The position numbers and the translations under genes were made by a program. This document shows, one piece after another, positions 1 through 10,054 of a stretch of DNA of 64,000 nucleotides. A model generated the notes under the pieces. It was given only the letters and a program-made list of their open reading frames with translations. It did no database searches and was not told the origin of the DNA. Origin of the DNA: Puccinellia tenuiflora (taxonomy: Eukaryota; Streptophyta; Magnoliopsida; Poales; Poaceae); the NCBI GenBank assembly GCA_012064385.1, contig QRDG01000534.1, positions 611,348-675,347 on the forward strand, given 5' to 3'. Positions within the stretch are counted from its first letter, which is position 1; every line of letters begins with the position of its first letter.

Positions 1-1
1 C

Positions 2-3000
2 AGGTTCATGGCAGTGCCCCACTACGCCTACCTCCTGCTCAAGATGCCGGGACCAAAGGGTGTCATCACGGTGAAAGGCGACTTCGACCGGTCGGACAGC
101 TGCGACCGCGAGTTCAGCAGGATTTCTGAGTTCTTTGGGATGGACGAGCACCTGGAGATGATGGCAGTCGACAACGACAAGACTCTGTTCCCGCCACGGA
201 AGAAATCATCCAAGGAGTCGACATTCAACACAAGCGACGACACAAGGGCTCACCAGGTACACCCGACGGACGCCGACAAGACGGTCAGGGTGTCATCAAG
301 CCTGACTAACGCATAGGAAAGCGCGCTCGTCGAGTTCCTGCGCGAGAACTGGAAGATATTCGCCTGGCAACCTTCTGACATGCCAGGTATACCAAGGGAA
401 CTCGCCGAGCACTCCTTACGCGTCCGCAAAGACGCCAGACCAGTCAAGCAGTCCATGAGGCGCTTCGCGGGTCCCAAGAGAGATGCCATCAGCAAGGAGA
501 TTGACCGGTTGCTTCACGCCGGATTTATTCGAGAAATAAAGGATTCAGAGTGGGTAGCAAACCCGGTACTGGTGGAAAAGAAGAAGACGAAGAAACTCCG
601 CATGTGCGTCGACTTCACCGCCATCAACAAATGCTGCCCCAAGGATCACTTTCCGCTCCCGCGGATTGATCAGATCGTCGATTCGACTGCAGGCTGTGCA
701 CGCCTATCCTTCCTGGATGCCTACTCTGGGTACCAGCAGATCAGGATGAAAGTCGAGGATCAGGAGAAGACGGCGTTCATCACACCACACGATGTATTCT
801 GCTACCAGATGATGCCCTTCGGGTTGAAGAACGCTGGAGCCACATACCAGCGCACGATGCAGGCTTGCTTGAAGGAGCTCATAGGACAGACTGTCCAGGT
901 CTACGTCGACGACATAGTCGTCACCACCCGCACAGAGGACAGCCTCATCGACGACCTCCGCAAGGTCTTCGACGCACTCAACGAGTACCAGATCAAGTTA
1001 AACCCAGAAAAGTGCGTCTTCGGCGTCCCAGCCGGAGAACTACTGGGGTATCTTGTTTCTGCGAGAGGAATCGAAGCCAACCCTGAGAAGGTGCAGAACA
1101 TACTCGACATGCCTGCACCGACCAAGCTTCATGAAGTACAACGCCTAGCCGGCAGAGTCGCAGCGCTCAGTCGGTTTATTAGTAAGTTGGGAGAAAAGGC
1201 CCTGCCCTTCTACCAACTGATGAAAAAGGCAGACAAATTCGAGTGGACAGAGGAGGCACAAGATGCATTCGACAAACTGAAGCAGACCCTCACAACTCCT
1301 CCAGTGCTGGTGGCACCACATGAGAATGAGCCACTGTACCTATATGTGGCAGCCACGAACAGGGTGGTCAGTACCGTACTCGTAGTCGAGCGGGAGGAAG
1401 AAGGAAAGAGTCACCCTATTCAGCGACCTGTGTATTACCTCAGCGAGGTGCTAACTGATTCCAAGCAGCGATACCCGCACTACCAGAAGCTGGCATACGG
1501 AGTCTTCATGACGTCCAGGAAGGTGGTCCACTATTTCTCCGAGCACCCGATCACGGTGGTAAGCTCCTCTGCCCTATCCGACATCCTCACTAACCCAGCC
1601 GCGACAGGAAGAGTCGCCAAGTGGGTTGTCGAGTTAGGGCCATGGGGGCTGAAGTACGCACACCCGAAGGCAATCAAGGCCCAGGTCCTCCCAGAGTTCA
1701 CCACAGAGTGGATAGAAGCACAACTGCCCGACGAGCCCGACTTGTCCAATGCATGGACAATGTATTTTGATGGATCCAAGAAATTCAACTCAGCCGGAGC
1801 AGGAGTCGTGCTCATTTCACCTAAAGGCGACAAGCTGAAGTACGTGCTGCAGATGAAGTTCCCAACTCCTTCCAACAACGAAGCAGAGTACGAAGCCCTG
1901 ATCCACGGCATGCGGATGGCCCAGAACTGCGGCGCCACTCGCCTCATGATCTACGGCGACTCCTATCTGGTTGTGCAGCAAACCATGAAGCAGTGTGATG
2001 CCATCGCTGACAACATGATAGCCTACAGGGAGCTGTACAATCAACTGGAAGGCCTCTTCGACGGCTGTGAACTGCGGCACATCGGCCGCGAAAGCAACGA
2101 AGAAGCTGACGTCCTGGCCAACCTAGGATCGGATCGAGCTCCGGTGCCACCCGGAGTCTTCCTCGAGTGCATCACACAGCGCTCAATCAAGGTCCGGCCC
2201 CCGCCAGGACCCTCTACATCGACAACAAGCACCGCCAACCCGCCAAGCACGGAGAAGGAGGTCATGGAGATAATGCTAGTCGAGCCCACGTGGACAAGCC
2301 CGTATCTGGCCTACATGCTGCACTAGCGGCTGCCGGAGAACCCAGTCGAAGCCAAGCGCATCGTCCGCCGTTCCAAAGGCTTCACCATCATCAATGGCGA
2401 GCTCTACAAGAGAAGCATCTCAGGAGTCCTCCAAAGGTGCATCGATCCAGCCGACGGCCAAGCAATCTTACTCGACATCCACGCCGGCATATGCGGGCAC
2501 CACGCAAGCAGTCGAGCACTGGTGGCCAAGGCCTTGCGAGCAGGGTTCTACTGGCCCACCGCAATGCAAGACGCAGAGGAGCTGGTCAAAAAGTGCGTTG
2601 GCTGTCAGGAGTTCGCCAACAAGCCGCATGCACCAGCGTCGGCACTGAAGACAATACCACTCGCGTGGCCCTTCGCGCAATGGGGACTCGACATGGTAGG
2701 TCCCTTCAAGAAATCCTCCCCAGGCGGGCACACTCACCTCCTGGTGGCAGTCGACAAGTTCACGAAGTGGATCGAGGCGGTCCCAATCACAAGCTCAACC
2801 GCAACCTCAGCGGTCAACTTCATCAGGTCAATCATCTTCAGGTTCGGTGTGCCACACGGCATCATCACCGACAACGGGACGAACTTCACAGCCGAAGAAT
2901 TCAGGGATTTCTGCTCTGAACAAGGTGTCAAGCTCAGCTATGCATCCGTCTCGCACCCGCAGTCCAATGGGCAAGTCGAGAAGGCCAATGGTCTAGTCAG

Positions 3001-3526
3001 CAAAGGCATCAAGAAGCGTCTGCGAGTACCATTGAAGCGAGCCGCAGGAGCCTGGGTGGAGGAGTTACCAAGCGTGCTGTGGAGCCTACGCACCACGCCA
3101 AACAGATCTACCCAGTATACACCATTCTTCATGGTGTACGGTGCCGAAGCAGTCCTGCCCTGCGACATCAAATTTGACGCTCCACGAGTAGTGGCATACG
3201 ACGAGTCTGATGCTGAAGAAGCACTTGAAGATGATGTGGATGTCCTGGATGAAGCACGCGACATCGCCCTCAGCCGCACAGCTGTGTACCAGCAAGACCT
3301 GCGCAACTACCACGGTCGGCGACTGCGGCCTAGAGCATTCGTCCCAGGGGACCTGGTTCTCCGGCTCAAGCAGAAGAAGGTGCACAAACTCGCCTCCCCA
3401 TGGGAGGGGCCATACATTGTGACAGAGGCAATCGGCAACGGAGCTTACCGCCTGAAGGACTCGAAGACAGGGACAGTCTGCAGCAATCCGTGGAACGTGG
3501 CACAGTTACGCCGCTTCTACGCCTGA
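2..3526 (+). pseudogene. pol: Gypsy pol polyprotein (RT, RNase H, aRNase H, integrase) with two in-frame TAG codons
   Basis: One reading frame runs from base 2 to 3526 and is interrupted only by TAG at 314-316 and TAG at 2324-2326. The segment before the first stop is the linker after the retroviral-type protease. RT begins near 390, with the catalytic YVDDIVV motif encoded at 902-922. The first RNase H region (about 1290-1720) has LYVAAT where a catalytic TDAS is expected and looks inactive. The second RNase H (about 1755-2130) has YFDGS, NNEAEYEAL, GDSYLVV and EEADVLA, so its acidic residues are present. Integrase (about 2450-3526) shows an HHCC zinc finger and the acidic triad in GLDMVGP, ITDNGTNF and NGQVEKANG. 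Both stops fall where glutamine or lysine would fit, so CAG or AAG to TAG is likely. The protein would copy and integrate the element if the stops were read through or absent. Confidence 0.9.
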
Positions 3527-3710
3527 TAAACCCCAGCTTGTAAGCTTCACCTTGTTAAGTAGCAGCAGGTTTCTTACGCACTCTTTCCCTCGCCAGGGTA
3601 CCTAAGGGGACTGGAAGGGTTTTAACGAGGCGGCCTGTTTGCGAGAATCAATAAAGATATTTGAAGGAAAAGACTTGTCATTTCTTCCTTTGCGAGCAAT
3701 CAACCTAAAT

Positions 3711-4880
3711 CCTAGGCCGCCACTCGAACCACTCGGGGGCTCGCGCCATACAGGTCTAAGTCCAGCCTAGGCCGCCACTCGAATCACTCGGGGGCTGCGC
3801 CACACAGGCATAACTCGAAAATCCTAGGCCGCCACTCGAACCACTCGGGGGCTCGCGCCATACAGGTCTAAGTCCAGCCTAGGCCGCCACTCGAATCACT
3901 CGGGGGCTGCGCCACACAGGCATAACTCGAAAATCCTAGGCCGCCACTCGAACCACTCGGGGGCTCGCGCCATACAGGTCTAAGTCCAGCCTAGGCCGCC
4001 ACTCGAATCACTCGGGGGCTGCGCCACACAGGCATAACTCGAAAATCCTAGGCCGCCACTCGAACCACTCGGGGGCTCGCGCCATACAGGTCTAAGTCCA
4101 GCCTAGGCCGCCACTCGAATCACTCGGGGGCTGCGCCACACAGGCATAACTCGAAAATCCTAGGCCGCCACTCGAACCACTCGGGGGCTCGCGCCATACA
4201 GGTCTAAGTCTAGCCTAGGCCGCCACTCGAATCACTCGGGGGCTGCGCCACACAGGCATAACTCGAAAATCCTAGGCCGCCACTCGAACCACTCGGGGGC
4301 TCGCGCCATACAGGTCTAAGTCTAGCCTAGGCCGCCACTCGAATCACTCGGGGGCTGCGCCACACAGGCATAACTCGAAAATCCTAGGCCGCCACTCGAA
4401 CCACTCGGGGGCTCGCGCCATACAGGTCTAAGTCTAGCCTAGGCCGCCACTCGAATCACTCGGGGGCTGCGCCACACAGGCATAACTCGAAAATCCTAGG
4501 CCGCCACTCGAACCACTCGGGGGCTCGCGCCATACAGGTCTAAGTCTAGCCTAGGCCGCCACTCGAAACACTCGGGGGCTGCGCCACACAGGCATAACTC
4601 GAAAATCCTAGGCCGCCACTCGAACCACTCGGGGGCTCGCGCCATACAGGTCTAAGTCTAGCCTAGGCCGCCACTCGAAACACTCGGGGGCTGCGCCACA
4701 CAGGCATAACTCGAAAATCCTAGGCCGCCACTCGAACCACTCGGGGGCTCGCGCCATACAGGTCTAAGTCTAGCCTAGGCCGCCACTCGAATCACTCGGG
4801 GGCTGCGCCGCACAGGCATAAACTCAAAAACCCTAGGCCGCCACTCGATTCACTCGGGGGCTCGCGCCATACAGGTCTAC
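3711..4880 (+). repeat. 112-bp higher-order tandem array in the Gypsy 3' region
   Basis: About ten copies of a 112-bp unit start at 3711, 3823, 3935, 4047 and so on to 4832, followed by a partial copy. Each unit is a dimer of a 55-bp and a 57-bp monomer. Both monomers begin CCTAGGCCGCCACTCGAA and both contain the purine-rich core ACTCGGGGGCT. Variants come in blocks: the first four units read AAGTCCAG at the monomer junction and the later units read AAGTCTAG. Two units near 4565 and 4677 share CGAAACACTC. The blocks point to amplification of several units at a time. Hypervariable tandem repeats in this position are known in Tat elements and can seed satellites. Confidence 0.95.
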
Positions 4881-5995
4881 AAGTGCAAAATCACACATAC
4901 AACATCATATGGGCATACATACATGCATATTTATGTTACAAGCTAACATCATACAACAAACTGCTTTTCTTAGTCGACAGGCTCTTCCTTTGGCGCATCC
5001 AGTGGCCCTACACGTCGCTCTGTATGATTCATGACCTGTTGCATCACCTGACGTGCGGCTTCAAGGGATTCAGCATAATCAACATCCCTAGGCAAGCCAT
5101 CAAGTATTCTGTCCAAGGGAACATGAGGTCGATGCAGTCGAACATAGGCAAACGCCGTGTTGGCCCCGGCAACAAGCTGACTGAAGACGACCCTGCTTCA
5201 ACGCCCTGCTACTGCGGAACCTCTCCAACAGCGCGGGCAACCCAGTCGGCTGCTCATCAAGGGGGAAGAACACTTTGTTGATTTGCCAGAGTGCTTTCCT
5301 GCAACCTTCAAGAACGAACGCAGCTCGCCAGGTGCGATCCAGCATCCGCGCGAGTATACGGCCCTCTCCCTTATGTACCCAGAATTGGCGAGCTTCGACC
5401 GAATTACCGGTGGCCTCACTCTCCACGCGCTCGTCCACTCGAGCGTTCTCGGCTTGCCAGTCGGGGTTAACAACTGCAATTAACGGGTCAAGGTGCAGAA
5501 CAACACAAGCATGAAGAAATCAAAGCAAAGCAGTTAGAGTCCAACCTTGCAGCTGTCGACATATCAGATCAATTTGGTCAAGAAGGAACCGTTCGCGCTG
5601 ATTGAACGGCCCAGCGGAACGCGCCCTGAGGCGTTCAAGCTCCACTTCAGTTCTCCGCAGCTTCGACTCAAGTTTAGTGATCTTGTTCCTCATATAGTTA
5701 AACACCCGCTGGTCGTTCACGCTCCGTCTGGGAGTTGGATCAGCTAGGCCCTGTTGACGAGTGGGCGCAGCAGAAGAGGTACTCTCACCCTCATTTACAT
5801 GGGTGGCCTCGGCAACTTCAAGAGCAGCATTTTCATCAGGCTGCCAAATTAAGTGGTGTCAAACAGAAGCCATATTCATTATAGCAAAAGACTCGAAGAG
5901 GTACATTGACATGGAGAATCAGGAATTGCATTGATAAATAGACTTCATTATGTTCACTACAAAAGGCGAATCAAAAGGGAACCCTACTACACAGA
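4881..5995. other. Gypsy 3' region between tandem array and antisense gene
   Basis: I see no gene here. It is the non-coding interval between the repeat array and the 3' end of the antisense gene, and it would carry the terminator and 3' UTR of the antisense transcript if that is made. Confidence 0.6.
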
Positions 5996-8660
5996 CTACA
6001 CTGCAGACTCCGACTGCGAGCGACTCTTCTTGGAGGCCAACTCTGCAGCCCTGGCAAGCTTCCTCTCAAAGGTATCAATCAGCTTAACAGCTAACTGACT
6101 TGCTCTTGCCTTGACGCTGTTTAGCGACTTGGTCTTGCCATCGGGCCTTCGAGGAAAGTCGCTGACAACTGCCTCGAAGTCGCCTGCAACCTCATGACCA
6201 AGCAAAAGCCGGAAAGTGAACTCTGAGCCGCGTACCGTCTGGGCACGCGTGTAGTCCGCCAGGGTGGTCGCCTCGCCTTCAAACGGGGACGCAAGCGCGT
6301 CAACATCGGTCGGCAACGGCTGGCTGGGGAAGACGCTCCGATGCACACTCGCCAGAGCATCCTTAGACTTCTGCAGCTCCGCCGAGGATTGCTGCAGTGC
6401 AGTCGAAGCATACGCATGGGCACGGTCAACGAAGCCAACAGCCGTCTCCAGGTCGACATTCTCACTGGAAGACTCTTCTGGAGGAGCGCCTCCGCACGGC
6501 CCTGAAAAGCAAGGATGACCAAACTTATGACACAGCAGAAGTCGACACAAGACAAAGTAGGCAACGAGCCGAGATACTCACCTCCGATCGCATTGGCGAG
6601 TCCGAGCAACCGTTCAACCTGGGTTTTCTCTAATTCACCCCGGGTTTGCTCACGCCCTTGAGCTGCACCCAGGGACTTCTCCAGCTCGGCGACCCGCCTC
6701 GCCAGACTCTCCTTTTCGCCTGTGAATCACCGGATCAAAGTCAAAAACAAAGATAGTCGACACACCTCCTGAATGCACGGGTTGGTACTTACTGTTGGCC
6801 CGCTCCAGAGCAATACGGAGTCGACCCTCCTCTTTCTCCATGCGCATGAAGGACTTGGCTCCCTCCAGCAGCTGGCGACAAAACGGCTGTGCAAAAAAGC
6901 AAAAGTGTCAATCTGTGCCCGACTATCCTAGTCACGCACATCTTCGGGGGCTACTCCCATCGGGAGCGCTGTTCGCGCACCCGACACAAGAAATTGCAAG
7001 GCTAAGACAGAATATACTTACATGCTCCAGCAGCTCAGCATCCACTGCAGTCGTATCAGCAGCTTTTTCTGGCCCCTTGGAGGTTGACGTCTTCAACGTC
7101 AAAGGATTATTGGCCTCAGGCGCCTCTTCGGGTGCCCCAGTGGTTCGCTCCGGGACAGCCGCGGATTGATGTTCCTCTTCTCGAGGCGAAGAGACATCTC
7201 CACGAGTGTGATGGCTGTGTAAAGAAGCAAAATTTCAGAAAAGCGTCCGAGGAGTCGAAAGAAGAACAAAGACAAAAAGGCGTACTCGCAGAGGCTAACC
7301 TGTTGACATCTTCATCCTCGCCGCTCATGGGAGGAGATGCCATCCCCCCAAACCCAGCGGGTGGCGCCGAATTCAGTGGAGACACGAACAGCGGATCAAC
7401 CGGCTCACTCGCATCGGAGGACGAGTCGCGGGCTTCCTTGTCCTCCGCAACCACTTCCTTCAAAGGAGACGACCCCGAGGTGGAGTCGACATTCCTTCGT
7501 CTTAGCCGCTTCCGCAGCGGCTCTTCGTCTTCGTCATCCTCTTCCACTTCCTCGTTCGGCGAGTGAGCAGAAGGGAGTTCATCTTCATCGTCGTCCTGCT
7601 CGACGACTGCGGCCTCGTCGTGAGGTCCATTCTCCATCAGCGGAGGAAGGCTCACATAAGCCCTTCGATCCTGACGAGCAGCGAGCAGAAAAGTGAGTCA
7701 AGAAAAACAGTCGACTAAAGCAAAGCAAAGAGAATTCAAGGTGCTTACCTCAGGCACGGGATTGTTTGGCCCATATGGTTCGACTGGGCAGCTAACGTTG
7801 CATGGATCGGCGGCCCGAAGGCTGGTGATGTTCTTCACCTTAGTCGCGATCTGTGCATCATCAAGCGAGGTGTCGACTGCAAGCTCCCACATTGGCTGGC
7901 GTCGACTCAGCGGCTGCACCTTCAGCTTGTGGAAAGTTGCGATAAGGTGAATGCCACCTGTCTCGCGTCCGAGCGTCGTCAGCAACCCGCGGAGCAGCGC
8001 CAGCAGTGGCTTGGTCGACTCTTTGTCCTCCTTTGACAGAGGGTGCGACCAGGCCTTGGTCCTTCGCAGAGGTCGATCAGCGGCGAACTCGGGAAGGCCT
8101 TCTTGGTCCCACTTGATGTAGAACCATTTCTTCCGCCAGTTCTGGACGGAGTCGGATTTCTTCAGCTGGAAGAAGCTTGTGTCGCCGCGCAGCTGGATTC
8201 CGAAGCCGCCCACGGGGAACGTCTGCTTCGACCGCCCCACCATCCGTCGCACCATGAAGAGCGACTTCCACAGATTCCAGTTGGGTGCGATCCCCAAGAA
8301 GCACTCGCATAACACAATGAAACTCGCAATGTTCAATACGCTGTTGGGATTCAGATCATGCATCTGAATCCCATAGGCGTAGAGAAGACCACGAACAAAA
8401 TCGTGGATGGGGAACCCGAAGCCGCGTGGAAGGAACTCCACGAAGCACACGCGCTCCCCATCGCGAGGAGAGGGGATCACATCCTTACCGGGGGCGCGCG
8501 TCGTCGCCGTGCTCGTCGGCGGCAACAACCCTTGCTCGCGGAGGGTGTCCAGCTCCGCCGCCTTCACGAACGATTTCCCCCAGTCGCCCTCCAGCTTCTT
8601 CATTCCGGCGTCGTCGCCGGCGGCGGAGCCTTCCGCTCCCTTCACCCTCTTCTGGCCCAT
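5996..8660 (-). CDS. Antisense gene of Tat element 1, six exons, intact (plant gypsy-type transposon protein)
   Basis: I place exons at 8660-7749, 7670-7300, 7214-7022, 6886-6793, 6719-6582 and 6501-5996. All five introns are short (69-136 nt) and have GT-AG ends. The exons total 2214 nt and join in phase with no internal stop, giving 737 residues and ending in TAG at 5998-5996. Exon 1 carries a domain I match to the Pfam family called putative gypsy type transposon (Transposase_28). Visible signatures are GFGFPIHDFVRGLL, LNPNSVLNIASF and a WFYIKW segment. Exons 2-3 are acidic and serine-rich with a basic patch (RKRLRRR), a possible nuclear signal. Exons 4-6 are charged and heptad-like, suggesting a coiled coil. 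The gene lies opposite the 3' region of the retrotransposon, downstream of pol. Its function is unknown; I infer an element-encoded accessory protein. Splice sites are predicted by eye. Confidence 0.8.
6944..6984 (+). repeat. 41-bp direct repeat, copy 1 (polypurine-tract-like plus hairpin)
   Basis: This 41-bp segment is repeated without mismatch at 9424-9464. It begins TCGGGGGCTAC, the same core as the true polypurine tract before the 3' LTR, and continues into a CTCCCATCGGGAG hairpin. This copy lies in an intron of the antisense gene. Confidence 0.85.
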
Positions 8661-9636
8661 GGTGCTAGCGGGGGAGGAGAGAGTCTCTGGTGAACTGGGC
8701 GCAAGGGCAGCAATGGAGGAACAGCACTGGAGGAGAAAGCAGATGAGATGGCGGCGAAATGAGGAAGGCGTGAGCTGTTCCCCACCGCGGTGAAGATTAT
8801 GTACCGCGGGGTCAGTTCATCCTGGCCGTCCTCCACGAAGCCGCAGCTCGAGGCAACATCTGGCCGTCCACGCGTCGCGCGGAGATAGCAACCGTCGCCG
8901 GCCACGCCGCCCACTACGCGCGGGAATCGAGGCGCCATCATCATACCACGAAAATTTCGCGCCCAACGGTCAGAACAGTCAATACTGACACTGGGACCAC
9001 TCTGTTACGTCCCATCGGAGGCAGAGCACGCCGAAAACGTCAGCCCTGACGTCATCAGTGGAAGCGTATCAACTAAGCCAACGGGCTGATGGAGCACCCG
9101 GACAGGCTTTCGAGTGCAACAAGGAACAGTAAGCTCTGAGAGCTGAGTCGACTCGATAATCCATTCGAGTGAGACAAATACATAGTAAGCTTTACAAAGC
9201 TGATGACATCCGAATTTATCATTCGAGTGGACTCCAACCAGTAAGCTTTCATAGCTGAGTTTAAATCGATTCCGTAGGCCATTAAGGCTGAGTACAAAGT
9301 AAGTCGAACAAGGCCAGTTTTGACTTGGGCATTTCGAGTCATCTTTTAACTCCCATCGGGAGCGGGCTTTTCGACTGAAGAAAAATTGAGTTTAACCTCA
9401 ATTGCAAGCAATTCAGCTTAATCTCGGGGGCTACTCCCATCGGGAGCGCTGTTCGCGCACCCGATGACTAAGGACAACGACAGTCGAAAGCTGGCGAGTC
9501 AAGAAAATCATGAAGCGCACTCGATTATTCAAGACAGTAGCAGCCGAAGATTGGCTCGCGAAGGAGTCAGGTGGCGTGCCCGGAGGAAGGAGTCCTTTAC
9601 TCGACTCTGCGATTCGACTAAGCACTCGGGGGCTAC
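8661..9636. other. Region between antisense gene start and 3' LTR, with diverged short repeats
   Basis: I see no gene. It should hold the promoter of the antisense gene, though I cannot name a convincing TATA box. Around 9120-9300 a motif of the type CAGTAAGCTTT followed by AGCTGA recurs three to four times at roughly 60-bp spacing. The second 41-bp copy is at 9424-9464. The polypurine tract CACTCGGGGGCTAC ends at 9636, directly before the LTR. Confidence 0.6.
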
Positions 9637-10054
9637 TGTCGTGGGGCTACCTTTCGGGTGCCCCACGGTGGTGGTACCTGGGTCACGCCAAGAGAAGCCC
9701 ATTGAAGCCCATGAAGTGTACCGTGTGGCCCAAGTAGTCGGTTAGGCCGGTGATGGTTCTCCTTATCTTGTAACGTGCAATCTGCACCGTCCACCCGAGA
9801 CCTGGCCTGTGATATAAAGGCCAGGAGGGTGCGTCGTCTAGGTCAAGCAACCAGCAAGCAAACCCTAGCGAGATTGCATCTCGCCATTGTAGCCACCTCA
9901 ATAATTCTAGACAAGCAGGAGTAGGTCTTTACCTCACCTCGAGGGGCCGAACCTGGGTAAACTCGCCCCCTGTTAGCCGTCACAGCCACCAACGTTCATA
10001 CTATCTCCCCCTCAATCAACCCGGGGTGTACAACCTTGGGATTTGCCGAGTCCA
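9637..10054 (+). mobile_element. 3' LTR of Tat element 1
   Basis: The LTR starts TGTCGTGGGGCTAC right after the polypurine tract. A TATAAA box lies at 9813-9818. The right end is placed at GAGTCCA (10054) because Copia coding sequence continues from the next base. The 5' partner is outside the window, so this end could be off by a few bases. Confidence 0.75.

Larger units (their letters stand above)
1..10054 (+). mobile_element. Tat-lineage Gypsy LTR retrotransposon, 3' part (element 1)
   Basis: The window opens inside the element, so its 5' LTR, gag and most of the protease are missing. In order I see RT, a degenerate RNase H, a second archaeal-type RNase H, integrase, a long 3' region with a tandem array and an antisense gene, a polypurine tract and the 3' LTR. 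Dual RNase H and antisense ORFs in a long 3' region are known traits of the Tat/Ogre/Retand group. The coding sequence of a Copia element resumes directly after the LTR, which suggests insertion into that Copia. The expected TSD would be CTACT at 10055-10059; its partner is outside the window. Confidence 0.88.

Noticed and set aside
3711..4880. Regularly spaced array resembling a CRISPR
   Set aside because: Both monomers are repeats with no unique spacers, and the array sits in a plant Gypsy element, so it is a higher-order tandem repeat.
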